Shown piece after piece: positions 56,257-64,000 of a stretch of 64,000 nt of DNA. Position numbers and translations under genes: made by a program. Positions within the stretch are counted from its first letter, which is position 1, and the number at the start of each line of letters is the position of its first letter. Source of the DNA: Streptococcus mitis (lineage in GTDB: Bacteria > Bacillota > Bacilli > Lactobacillales > Streptococcaceae); contig NZ_RJOB01000003.1 in assembly GCF_003943935.1 (NCBI RefSeq), positions 62,001 through 126,000 of the forward strand, read 5' to 3'. The notes beneath the pieces were generated by a model. The model did not search any database. It was not told the DNA's origin and worked only from the letters and a program-made list of their open reading frames with translations.

Positions 56257-57423
56257 TTATTCTTCAATTTCGATTTCAAGTTCGTCGCCTAGGTCAAGTG
56301 TCACTTCTTCATTCATAGAATCTGCTTGGACTGCGTCATCTTTTTTAGTTTCAACACCTTCTACAGAAGCTTCTTCTCCATCAATCAAACCAAATTGAAC
56401 ACGGACTTGATGGTCAATTTCATCAAAGATTTCTGGGTGATCTGCCAAGTATTTCTTAGCATTTTCAGAGCCTTGCCCGATTTTCTCATCCTTGTAAGAG
56501 TACCAAGCTCCTGCTTTTTTGATGATATCTAAATCGCTTGCAATCTTCAAAAGCTCACCAGTCTTAGAAATCCCTTCTCCGTACATGATTTCAACGAAGG
56601 CTTCCTTAAATGGTGGAGCTACCTTGTTTTTCACGACCTTAATCTTAGTTTCTTTACCAACATTGGTATCTTTCTGGTCACCCGTTCCCTTGATTTGCGT
56701 ACTTCCACGAACATCCAAACGCACTGAAGCGTAGAATTTCAAAGCACGTCCACCAGGAGTTGTTTCTGGATTTCCAAACATGACCCCAACTTTTTCACGC
56801 AATTGGTTGATGAAGATGGCAATTGTTTTGGTTTTATTGATAGAAGCACCAAGTTTACGCATAGCCTGGCTCATCATACGAGCCTGCAAACCAACGTGGC
56901 TATCTCCGATATCTCCATCAATTTCCGCACGAGGGACAAGGGCCGCAACGGAGTCGACTACAACAAGGTCAACTGCACCTGAGTCAATCAATTTCCCTGC
57001 AATCTCAAGACCTTGCTCTCCTGAGTCTGGTTGAGACAAGAGCAATTCGTCAATGTTAACACCAAGGGCCGCAGCATAAGCTGGATCAAGGGCATGTTCT
57101 GCATCGATAAAGGCTGCAATCCCACCTTCTTTTTGCGCTTGTGCAACTGCATGAAGGGCAACCGTCGTCTTACCAGATGACTCTGGTCCGTAGATTTCGA
57201 TGATACGTCCCTTAGGATAACCACCTGAACCAAGGGCAATGTCAAGCGCCAAGGAACCTGAGCTCATCACTTGCACCTTTTGCTCGGCGCGTTCACCCAA
57301 ACGCATGATTGAACCCTTACCAAAGTCTTTCTCAATCAATTTAAGAGCGTCATTCAAGGCTTTTTCACGTTCTGCCCCAAATTTTTTTGAAATTTCATCT
57401 AATTTTTTTGGTTTTTTCGCCAT
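56257..57423 (-). CDS. recA: Recombinase RecA
   Basis: This protein has 388 residues. Walker [10 protein letters not shown], Walker [14 protein letters not shown]1 and L2 loops around [20 protein letters not shown], and an acidic C-terminal tail (about 350-388). It drives homologous recombination in transformation and SOS-type repair. Its message starts at cinA; the spacing to cinA is 54 bases. Confidence 0.98.
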   Translation of the reverse strand: MAKKPKKLDEISKKFGAEREKALNDALKLIEKDFGKGSIMRLGERAEQKVQVMSSGSLALDIALGSGGYPKGRIIEIYGPESSGKTTVALHAVAQAQKEGGIAAFIDAEHALDPAYAAALGVNIDELLLSQPDSGEQGLEIAGKLIDSGAVDLVVVDSVAALVPRAEIDGDIGDSHVGLQARMMSQAMRKLGASINKTKTIAIFINQLREKVGVMFGNPETTPGGRALKFYASVRLDVRGSTQIKGTGDQKDTNVGKETKIKVVKNKVAPPFKEAFVEIMYGEGISKTGELLKIASDLDIIKKAGAWYSYKDEKIGQGSENAKKYLADHPEIFDEIDHQVRVQFGLIDGEEASVEGVETKKDDAVQADSMNEEVTLDLGDELEIEIEE

Positions 57424-57477
57424 TCTATTCTCCTACATTCTAATGGTCCTCAGACCTATCTACTATTATATCAAAAG

Positions 57478-58734
57478 TTAGTGACTTAATAAAGCCTTGC
57501 GAACTAGGTTAAAGGCATGCATAACCGCAATGTGACGTACATCTGCTCGACTTCTGCCTCCAATATTCACCTTGATGACCTTAGTTCCATGCTCCTGTGC
57601 CAAGCCTACGAAGACTGTTCCAGCTGGTTTTCCTTCGAGGCTATCTGGTCCTGCCACTCCAGTCAAACTAATGCCAAAATCTGACTGGGTCTTGATTCGC
57701 GCCTGCTCAGCCATCTTCTGAGCTGTAAATTCAGACACTACACCATGTTCTTCCAAATCCTTGACAGGAATATCCAACATTTTTGATTTTTCCTCCAGGC
57801 TATAGGTTACAAAACCACCCTTAAATATACTTGAAGCACCCGAAAAATCAGCTACGCTGGCTTGGAAAAGCCCTGCCGTCAAACTCTCTGCAGCCGTGAT
57901 GGTTTTCCCTTGCCTTTTCAGTTCTTCTACCACAATGCTGGCTAAACTAGTTTCTTCCCCATAACCATAGCAAAGTTCTCGTAAACAAATTCCTTCAAAG
58001 GTCTGATAATCCAAGATTTGGTTTTCTAAGATATCCAGCGCTTGATTCGCCTCTTCTTGACTGCTAACCTTTGTTGACAAGCGCAGTGTTACCTCTCCTG
58101 TCTTGGCATAGGGTGCCAAGGTCGGATCGGTTTGATTATCAATTAAATCAGCCAAAATGGTCACCAACTGACTTTCGCCAATTCCAAAAAAACGAAGAAC
58201 TCGGGAATACAACTTACTCCCTGTCATCAACTTAGGTAGAAGTTGGTTTAAGACCATGGGTTTCAATTCACTTGGTGGACCTGGAAGGACGACGTAAGTC
58301 ACTCCTTCGGCCTCTAACATCCCCCCCACAGCCAGTCCTGTTTCGTTGGGCATCGGAGTCGCTCCTTCTACAAGTTGAGCTTGTCTTTCGTTATTCGATG
58401 TTCGGGCATAGTCTGGTCTCTGAGCAAAAAAGACATCCAACTTCTCCTGCGCCTGAGGGTCAAAGACTAATTCTTTCCCTAAAAATTTAGCCAGAGTTTG
58501 TTTGGTCAAATCGTCCTCAGTTGGCCCTAAACCACCTGTCAAAATCACCAGACTGCTACGTTGACTGGCAATCTCAAGCAGGGATAAGAGACGGGCTTCA
58601 TTGTCTCCTACAGCCGTCTGAAAATATACATCTACCCCAATCTCTGCTAATTTCTCCGATAAAAACTGGGCATTAGTGTTGACAATCTGTCCTGTCAAAA
58701 TCTCTGTTCCAACAGCAATGATTTCTGCTTTCAT
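57478..58734 (-). CDS. cinA: Competence/damage-inducible protein CinA
   Basis: This protein has 418 residues. The N-terminal MoaB-like domain ([31 protein letters not shown]) and the C-terminal NMN-deamidase-like domain (about 255-418, [39 protein letters not shown]) are present. It heads the recA operon. The ATG has AGGAGG and lies 18 bases after a perfect competence box. Confidence 0.95.
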   Translation of the reverse strand: MKAEIIAVGTEILTGQIVNTNAQFLSEKLAEIGVDVYFQTAVGDNEARLLSLLEIASQRSSLVILTGGLGPTEDDLTKQTLAKFLGKELVFDPQAQEKLDVFFAQRPDYARTSNNERQAQLVEGATPMPNETGLAVGGMLEAEGVTYVVLPGPPSELKPMVLNQLLPKLMTGSKLYSRVLRFFGIGESQLVTILADLIDNQTDPTLAPYAKTGEVTLRLSTKVSSQEEANQALDILENQILDYQTFEGICLRELCYGYGEETSLASIVVEELKRQGKTITAAESLTAGLFQASVADFSGASSIFKGGFVTYSLEEKSKMLDIPVKDLEEHGVVSEFTAQKMAEQARIKTQSDFGISLTGVAGPDSLEGKPAGTVFVGLAQEHGTKVIKVNIGGRSRADVRHIAVMHAFNLVRKALLSH

Positions 58735-58751
58735 GTTTCCTCCTACCTATC

Positions 58752-58759
58752 TATTCGTA
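58752..58759 (-). promoter_or_regulatory. ComX (cin) box before cinA
   Basis: The minus strand reads TACGAATA exactly, the pneumococcal late-competence promoter core used by the alternative sigma factor ComX. It lies 18 bases before the cinA start and drives cinA-recA-dinF in competent cells. Confidence 0.9.
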
Positions 58760-58824
58760 TTTTTTGAAAAAATCGCAGGAAATTTCCCACGATTGATTTT
58801 TTTATTTTATTTATAGTAAGAAAG

Positions 58825-59841
58825 TTAATTGTCTTCGTCACCAACGGGTGTTCGTCCAAATAAATCTTCAAATAAGACAACATTTGTTTCAAGCTGAGTG
58901 ACTTCTTCTTGTCCCAAAGAACGTCTCAAAAGATTCTGCATTTCCAACATGTGGTTTCTCGTAACAATTTGATAAGAAACGCCTTGTAGCATCTCCCCTT
59001 CACCCTTCAACTGTTGTGTTTCAATGATTTTAAATGAATCTTTGTAGCCCAACAAGCTTGGAATACTTTTTGCAGATAAATCGATATTAGTCTGCATATT
59101 AGTACTTAGGGCTTTTAAGATAGACTGATAGTGACTGATACTATTTAAACTAAGAACTTTTTCAACAACTTTTTGAATGACTTCACGCTGACGCTTCTGA
59201 CGTCCGTAGTCTCCTTCTGGGTCTTGATAACGCATGCGTGAATAAACAAGCGCTTCTTCTCCATTTATTGTCTGTTCTCCAACGCCGATAGAAATGGTGT
59301 TAAATTCTTCTTGGTCACTGATAGAGATTGGGAAACCTAGTGTATTATTGACCGTAATCCCTCCCACTGCATCGACTAATTGTTGCAATCCTTGCATATT
59401 AACCATAATGTAGCGATCGATATGGATATTCATCATCTTTTGAATTGTTTCTATCGCAAGTTCTGCACCACCACCAGCATAGGCAGCGTTTAGCTTCGCT
59501 TCTTCAATACTACCATCTTTATGTTGAATTTTAGTCAGGATATCACGTTCCAAACTCATCATCGTCGTTTTCTTTGTGTGAGGATTGACGGTCAGCAAAA
59601 TCATACTGTCACTATTTCCAGCCCATTGATCTGTACGCTCTACATTCCCAGTATCAACCCCCATCAACAGAATGGTCAAAGGCTCTGTTGCTTCAATAAC
59701 CTTGGTTTCTTCTCCTATTTTTTTATAGGTTTTTGCCAAAGTCTCTGTACCTTGCTGATAAATAGTATAAGCAAAAACACCGACACCCAAAACTGTCACA
59801 GCTAGAAAAGCTAGCACCATTCCAATAATTTTTTTAACCAT
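58825..59841 (-). CDS. LytR-CpsA-Psr family protein
   Basis: This protein has 338 residues. One N-terminal membrane segment (about 5-28) is followed by the LCP domain (about 55-280): LLMGVDTGNVERTDQWAGNS, MSLERDILTKI, KLNAAYAGGGAELAIETIQK and YSRMRYQDPEGDYGRQKRQR. These residues bind lipid-phosphate and cut it. It attaches teichoic acid or polysaccharide to the wall. The acidic C-terminal end is short. Confidence 0.93.
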   Translation of the reverse strand: MVKKIIGMVLAFLAVTVLGVGVFAYTIYQQGTETLAKTYKKIGEETKVIEATEPLTILLMGVDTGNVERTDQWAGNSDSMILLTVNPHTKKTTMMSLERDILTKIQHKDGSIEEAKLNAAYAGGGAELAIETIQKMMNIHIDRYIMVNMQGLQQLVDAVGGITVNNTLGFPISISDQEEFNTISIGVGEQTINGEEALVYSRMRYQDPEGDYGRQKRQREVIQKVVEKVLSLNSISHYQSILKALSTNMQTNIDLSAKSIPSLLGYKDSFKIIETQQLKGEGEMLQGVSYQIVTRNHMLEMQNLLRRSLGQEEVTQLETNVVLFEDLFGRTPVGDEDN

Positions 59842-59848
59842 ATTTCTA

Positions 59849-60367
59849 CTAATCTATCAGTTTACCCATCAAGTAAACATCGATAAATTTCCCTTCTTCT
59901 ATATATGCCCCACGCTCTTGGCGACCTTCAATTACAAAGCCATGCTTTTGATAAAGATGAACTGCAGCTTGATTACGAGTTTGGACAGTCAGTTGGAGAC
60001 GACGCAGAATGCCACTTGCTTGTGCCCACTCTATGACTTCTTCAAGCAACAAATTTCCCAGTCCATTATTCCAATATTTCTTACCAATCACAATAAAAAG
60101 ATCTCCAATATGGCGAACTCTCTGGCGTTGGTCAGCCGTAATATTTACAAGACCAGCAATTTCATCATTCAGCAAGGCAAGTAAAGTGATTTGATTTTCC
60201 GAGTGAGCCTGTTTGTCCAAAAACAACTCCATCTCAGTATCTGTCAATAGAATACCTTCCCCGTCCAGACTGGTAAAATCTGTCTCCAAACTCACACGAT
60301 TTAAAAAGGTCACTAATTCAGCTGCATCTTCAGCTTCTGCTTCCCTAATGAGCAATTCATACTCCAT
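59849..60367 (-). CDS. GNAT family N-acetyltransferase
   Basis: This protein has 172 residues. Acetyl-CoA loop IGKKYWNNGLGNLLLEEVIE (Q/R replaced by N, G-L-G kept), then LRRLQLTVQTRNQAAVHLYQ and HGFVIEGRQERGAYIEEG. The substrate is unknown. It overlaps the tsaE end by 11 bases, as in other streptococci where tsaE, a GNAT and an LCP gene form one group. Confidence 0.9.
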   Translation of the reverse strand: MEYELLIREAEAEDAAELVTFLNRVSLETDFTSLDGEGILLTDTEMELFLDKQAHSENQITLLALLNDEIAGLVNITADQRQRVRHIGDLFIVIGKKYWNNGLGNLLLEEVIEWAQASGILRRLQLTVQTRNQAAVHLYQKHGFVIEGRQERGAYIEEGKFIDVYLMGKLID

Positions 60368-60800
60368 GTTGAAGCTCCTCTAAGAGTTTTTCTGCACGCA
60401 AACCCTTTGCTTGGAAATTTAACCTACGACCGTCTTTCTCTTTCAGAATTTCCAACTCTAAATAAGTATCTGGCAAGGCATCTCCTAAGAGAGTCCCCCA
60501 CTCGATGACAGTCACGCCGCCACCAAAGAGAAACTCATCCAAGTCAATAGAATCAGCGTCGCCCTCGATACGATAAACATCTAGGTGGTAAAGTGGAAGA
60601 CGACCTTCATACTCTCTCACGATAGTATAGGTTGGACTCTTAATCATCTGGGAAATCTGTAATCCCTTAGCAAGGCCTTTTGTAAAGGTTGTTTTGCCTG
60701 CTCCAAGTTCACCAGTTAAGATTAAAACATCATTCTTTTCTAATAGATGACCCAAACGCTCCCCTAAGGCTTGCAGCTCTTCTTCATTTTTTGTGTACAT
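60357..60800 (-). CDS. tsaE: tRNA threonylcarbamoyladenosine protein TsaE
   Basis: This protein has 147 residues. Walker A GELGAGKTTFTKGLAKGL, then SPTYTIVREYEG and HLDVYRIEGDADSIDLDEFL, VIEWG. The ATPase drives the TsaB-TsaD enzyme in making t6A37 in tRNA. First gene of the tsaE-GNAT-LCP group. Confidence 0.95.
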   Translation of the reverse strand: MYTKNEEELQALGERLGHLLEKNDVLILTGELGAGKTTFTKGLAKGLQISQMIKSPTYTIVREYEGRLPLYHLDVYRIEGDADSIDLDEFLFGGGVTVIEWGTLLGDALPDTYLELEILKEKDGRRLNFQAKGLRAEKLLEELQHGV

Positions 60801-60852
60801 ATTCTTATTATACCAAAAACTTTTCTTTTGTGTCTATTTTCCTGCTAAACTT

Positions 60853-60965
60853 ATGCTCAATGAAAATAAAAGAGCAAACTAGGAAGCTAGCCGCAGGCTG
60901 CTCAAAACACCGTTTTGAGGTTGCAGATAGAGCTGACGTAGTTTGAAGAGATTTTCGAAGAGTAT
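60853..60965. repeat. RUP-type repeat
   Basis: The end TGCTCAATGAAAATAAAAG and the right end GATTTTCGAAGAGTATT match the other copies. It lies upstream of tsaE. Confidence 0.88.
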
Positions 60966-60998
60966 TACCATCATAACATCCATAAAAACAGGCTTGCT

Positions 60999-61619
60999 CT
61001 AAAAGAAAATGAGCGTAGCAATGACCAATACAAGATCTCGGAAAATATGACCATAAAAGGAAACTTCCTTCTTGACCGAATTTGGAACAAGATAGGCTGC
61101 AAAAAACAAACCCAGTCCAATATAAATCAGAAGTGAGACAATGGTCATTGGATTTCTTAAAAAGAGAAGTGTTGCTAAAATAGTCACCAACACCGTCTTT
61201 TTTCTATCTAGCATAGCAAGCAAATCGCGCATGTATTTTTTCAAGGGTAAAAAAATCAGCAAATCTAGTCCAAATAGGAAAAAGAAGGATGGCAATAAAA
61301 AGTCAACTAATTCTTGCTGCAGCGTATTTTTGATGAACAAGTTATCTGACAAGACAAGAACAGCCCCTAACAAATTAATTAAGAGCAGAATACTGTAAAG
61401 AAGCCTCACTGACTTCTTACTGGCTAGGACACTATGAACTTCTTGCTTACGGGTATAAAGATAATTTACTCCGGCACAGATTCCTGAAACGAAAACCATA
61501 CTTCCGATAAAAAAAGCTGTACTTTGTTTAAAGGACAAGATGCATTCTTTCCATAGGAAACAGCTACTCAAACTGATTTGAATTAAAGCTAACAAAAATA
61601 AGATTCTCATTGATTTCAT
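60999..61619 (-). CDS. Hypothetical six-segment membrane protein
   Basis: This protein has 206 residues and is almost all hydrophobic. Segments at about 5-20, 31-50, 70-90, 108-128, 138-160 and 165-205. The basic loops (KKSVRLLYSI, KKYMRDLLAMLDRKK) face the cytoplasm. No family is recognised. It lies between two RUP repeats. Confidence 0.7.
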   Translation of the reverse strand: MKSMRILFLLALIQISLSSCFLWKECILSFKQSTAFFIGSMVFVSGICAGVNYLYTRKQEVHSVLASKKSVRLLYSILLLINLLGAVLVLSDNLFIKNTLQQELVDFLLPSFFFLFGLDLLIFLPLKKYMRDLLAMLDRKKTVLVTILATLLFLRNPMTIVSLLIYIGLGLFFAAYLVPNSVKKEVSFYGHIFRDLVLVIATLIFF

Positions 61620-61723
61620 CTTTTCTCTCCCTTCCTACCAATCATTATACTAGGAGAAAAGAGGGAACTGTTTCCAATCTTCTCAAATGTCTCTTTAAGA
61701 CGCTAAACAAACACCAGAGACTA

Positions 61724-61836
61724 ATACTCAATGAAAATCAAAAGGCAAACTAGGAAGCTAGCCGCAGGTTGCTCAAAACACTGTTTTGAGGTTGCAGATA
61801 GAGCTGACGTGGTTTGAAGAGATTTTCGAAGAATAT
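61724..61836. repeat. RUP-type repeat
   Basis: It runs from TACTCAATGAAAATCAAAAG to GATTTTCGAAGAATAT. It lies between the ndk terminator and the hypothetical membrane gene. With the copy at 60853, two RUP flank one gene. Confidence 0.9.
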
Positions 61837-61847
61837 AAACTTGAAAT

Positions 61848-61891
61848 CAAAAAAAGCATAATATCAAAGACTAAATAGTTTGATATTATGC
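61848..61891 (-). terminator. ndk terminator
   Basis: GCATAATATCAAA (61856-61868) and TTTGATATTATGC (61879-61891) form a perfect 13-bp stem. On the minus strand it is followed by TTTTTTTGATT. About 75 bases past the ndk stop. Confidence 0.8.
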
Positions 61892-61965
61892 ATCATATCT
61901 TAAAATAATTGACTATACTTTCTATTCAAATGAGCTTTTAACCAATCTATTTGGCTAATCCACTC

Positions 61966-62379
61966 TTAAAACCAAAGAGCAATTTCTCGTTTAGCTGACT
62001 CTTCTGAATCTGAACCATGTACAACATTTTGAATAACTTGGTTTTCTCCAGCAGCTTTTGCAAAATCACCTCGAATCGTTCCTGGCAAAGCTTCTTCTGG
62101 ACGAGTTGCGCCCATCATGGTCCGCCAAGTTTCGATTACTTTGAGGCCAGAAATGATACCTACAAGAATCGGTCCTGAAGTCATAAATTCACGAATCGGT
62201 GGGTAAAAACTCTGACCAACCAAGTCCTGATAGTGCTGATCAATCAACTCTTCTGAAACCTGTGAACGCAACTCTAATTTTTCGATTGTAAAGCCACGCT
62301 GTTCGATGCGTTTCAACACTTCACCTACTAATCCTCTTTTTACACCATCTGGTTTAATGATAAAGAATGTTTGTTCCAT
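61966..62379 (-). CDS. ndk: Nucleoside diphosphate kinase
   Basis: This protein has 137 residues, normal length. [20 protein letters not shown] at the start and the active-site histidine in [20 protein letters not shown] (NxxHGSD) are visible. It balances NTP pools. Ribosome site AGGAGAC. It lies directly downstream of rpoC. Confidence 0.97.
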   Translation of the reverse strand: MEQTFFIIKPDGVKRGLVGEVLKRIEQRGFTIEKLELRSQVSEELIDQHYQDLVGQSFYPPIREFMTSGPILVGIISGLKVIETWRTMMGATRPEEALPGTIRGDFAKAAGENQVIQNVVHGSDSEESAKREIALWF

Positions 62380-62454
62380 ACCCGTCTCCTTTGTCAGCTT
62401 CTTTCTTTTATTTTACCACATTTCATGGAAAAATGGAGAAAGTTTTCAGAAAAT

Positions 62455-62480
62455 AAAAGAGAACCCGAAGGCTCTCTCAT
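62455..62480 (-). terminator. rpoC terminator
   Basis: On the minus strand GAGAGCC TTCG GGTTCTC is followed by TTTTATTTT. It directly follows the rpoC stop. Confidence 0.85.
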
Positions 62481-62486
62481 CTGCTT

Positions 62487-64000
62487 TTATTCTACTGTTT
62501 CTTCCACAGTTTCAACGGCAGTATCCACAACTACTTCTGTTGTTTCTTCGTTTCCTTCTTCCTCTACTGGAGGATTAAGGTATTCTTCTTCGTTGATAGC
62601 ATGTGGTTCAAGGTTACGGTAACGGGCCATACCAGTACCTGCTGGGATGATTTTACCGATGATAACATTTTCCTTAAGTCCAAGGAGATGGTCTTTCTTA
62701 CCACGGATAGCCGCATCAGTAAGGACACGAGTTGTTTCCTGGAAGGAAGCTGCTGACAAGAAACTGTTTGTTTCAAGTGAGGCTTTGGTAATTCCCATAA
62801 GGACTGGTCGACCAGTCGCGGGAACTCCACCCGCGACAAGGACATCTTTGTTGGCATCTGTAAAGTCATTGATATCCATGAGGGTACCCATGAGAAGATC
62901 TGTGTCACCTGGATCCATGACACGGACTTTACGGATCATTTGACGAACCATTACCTCGATGTGTTTGTCACCGATTTCCACCCCTTGGCTACGGTAAACT
63001 TTTTGTACTTCACCGAGAAGATAAGTTTCAACTGACAAGACATCACGAACTGCAAGGAGACGTTTTGGTTGGATAGAACCTTCTGTAAGAGCAGCACCAC
63101 GCGCTACTTGGTCCCCAACTTCGACACGCATACGAGCTGTAAATGGAACGACATATTCACCTTCACCAGTTTCACCCTTAACAAAGACTTTCTTAGTACG
63201 AGTTGATGCATCTTCTTCGATAGCGGTAACTTGTCCTTTAACCTCTGTGATAACCGCTTCCCCTTTAGGATTGCGGGCTTCAAAGATTTCTTGGACACGA
63301 GGAAGACCCTGAGTGATATCGGTATTTGAGGCAACCCCACCCGTGTGGAAGGTACGCATTGTAAGCTGTGTACCAGGTTCCCCGATAGATTGGGCAGCGA
63401 TTGTACCAACTGCTTCACCAACTTCAACCGCATCACCAGTCGCCAAGTTGATACCATAACAGTGACGGCAGACACCGTGACGAGTATTACATGTAAATAC
63501 TGAGCGGATAGTTACTTCTTCCACACCAGCATTGACAATTTCACGCGCCTTGTCTTCTGTAATCAACTCATTTGGACCAATGATCACTGCACCAGTTTCT
63601 GGATGTTTAACAGTTTTCTTAGTGTAACGACCATTGAGACGCTCTTCGAGAGACTCGATCATCTCTTTTCCTTCTGCGATAGAGCGGATCAAGAGACCAC
63701 GGTCAGTTCCACAGTCGTCCTCACGGATGATAACGTCTTGGGCAACGTCAACCAAACGACGAGTCAAGTAACCTGAGTCGGCTGTCTTAAGGGCCGTATC
63801 GGTCATACCTTTACGGGCACCGTGAGTTGAGAAGAACATTTCGAGTACTGACAAACCTTCGCGGAAGTTTGAAAGGATTGGCAATTCCATTATACGTCCG
63901 TTCGGAGCAGCCATCAGACCACGCATACCGGCAAGCTGTGAGAAGTTTGAGATGTTACCACGGGCTCCAGAGTCCATCATCATAACGATTGGGTTCTTAG
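62487..64000 (-). CDS. rpoC: RNA polymerase beta' subunit, 3' part (gene runs off right edge)
   Basis: About 503 C-terminal residues are visible; the frame continues without a stop through the edge (…[15 protein letters not shown]). This covers the bridge helix and trigger loop ([20 protein letters not shown], with the T-Q-G-L-P-R-V segment), the jaw (about half of the visible part) and the C-terminal acidic tail ([20 protein letters not shown]). The true start lies outside the window. Confidence 0.98.
   Translation of the reverse strand, partial: KNPIVMMMDSGARGNISNFSQLAGMRGLMAAPNGRIMELPILSNFREGLSVLEMFFSTHGARKGMTDTALKTADSGYLTRRLVDVAQDVIIREDDCGTDRGLLIRSIAEGKEMIESLEERLNGRYTKKTVKHPETGAVIIGPNELITEDKAREIVNAGVEEVTIRSVFTCNTRHGVCRHCYGINLATGDAVEVGEAVGTIAAQSIGEPGTQLTMRTFHTGGVASNTDITQGLPRVQEIFEARNPKGEAVITEVKGQVTAIEEDASTRTKKVFVKGETGEGEYVVPFTARMRVEVGDQVARGAALTEGSIQPKRLLAVRDVLSVETYLLGEVQKVYRSQGVEIGDKHIEVMVRQMIRKVRVMDPGDTDLLMGTLMDINDFTDANKDVLVAGGVPATGRPVLMGITKASLETNSFLSAASFQETTRVLTDAAIRGKKDHLLGLKENVIIGKIIPAGTGMARYRNLEPHAINEEEYLNPPVEEEGNEETTEVVVDTAVETVEETVE

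Noticed and set aside
56326-57034. Plus-strand frames opposite recA
   Set aside because: They are shadows of recA in the other strand and have no features of their own.

Overview
The window looks like chromosome of a Mitis-group Streptococcus close to S. pneumoniae, S. pseudopneumoniae and S. mitis. The evidence is gene content (a PcpA-type choline-binding protein, a cinA-recA-dinF operon behind a competence box, ilvBNC, pflB, pheS-pheT), low G+C, and four RUP-type intergenic repeats. The autolysin gene lytA, which follows dinF in the pneumococcus, is absent here, so a relative or a rearranged strain is possible.

Positions 1-11592 are accessory DNA. An integrative and mobilizable element lies between a 37-bp direct repeat at 714-750 and its copy at 11556-11592, at the 3' end of rpsI. 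The element gives rpsI a new last few codons (same amino acids, different codons) and a new terminator. The native rpsI tail and its terminator are displaced to 648-750. The mobility block (6332-11436, + strand) encodes a sigma-like protein, a small protein, an FtsK/TcpA-like coupling ATPase, a membrane protein, a pMV158-type Rep with a recognisable nick-site hairpin just upstream, an excisionase and a tyrosine integrase. The cargo (750-6000, mostly - strand) is pcpA with an expanded 14-residue repeat block, decayed integrase and other gene remnants, and a two-gene unit of unknown function (4517-5993). The two products of that unit share an A-[ND]-[KR]-I-Y-N-I-E motif, at the C-terminus of one and the N-terminus of the other. 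This is the best candidate for an undescribed system. Left of the element, a further copy of the element's right end (499-556) shows that the site was used before.

Positions 11543-64000 are mostly core genome. In order they hold: rplM-rpsI with an L13-type leader; an ABC-2 exporter; pheS-GNAT-pheT behind a T-box; a GNAT/ParB-like pair; PAP2 and ribU behind an FMN riboswitch; trmL; an ECF transporter set with a SAM-hydrolase-like gene; trkA-trkH; pflB; dinB; uppP; a DUF2207 protein; a glutamine-type ABC transporter; ilvA, ilvC, ilvN and ilvB; a fatty-acid-kinase-like gene with an Asp23 protein; rpmB; a LytTR regulator with a LiaF-like protein; PAP2; a MarR-controlled heterodimeric ABC exporter; a yebC family gene; dinF-recA-cinA; an LCP protein; GNAT; tsaE; ndk; and the 3' part of rpoC, which runs off the right edge.

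Regulation that can be read from the sequence includes an FMN riboswitch, a T-box, an L13 leader, a competence (ComX) box before cinA, a CodY-like box before ilvB, a cre site at pflB, three matching palindromes around marR, and a PsaR/MntR-like operator at pcpA. Gene symbols are given only where the family is clear. All assignments rest on reading the sequence, not on database searches.
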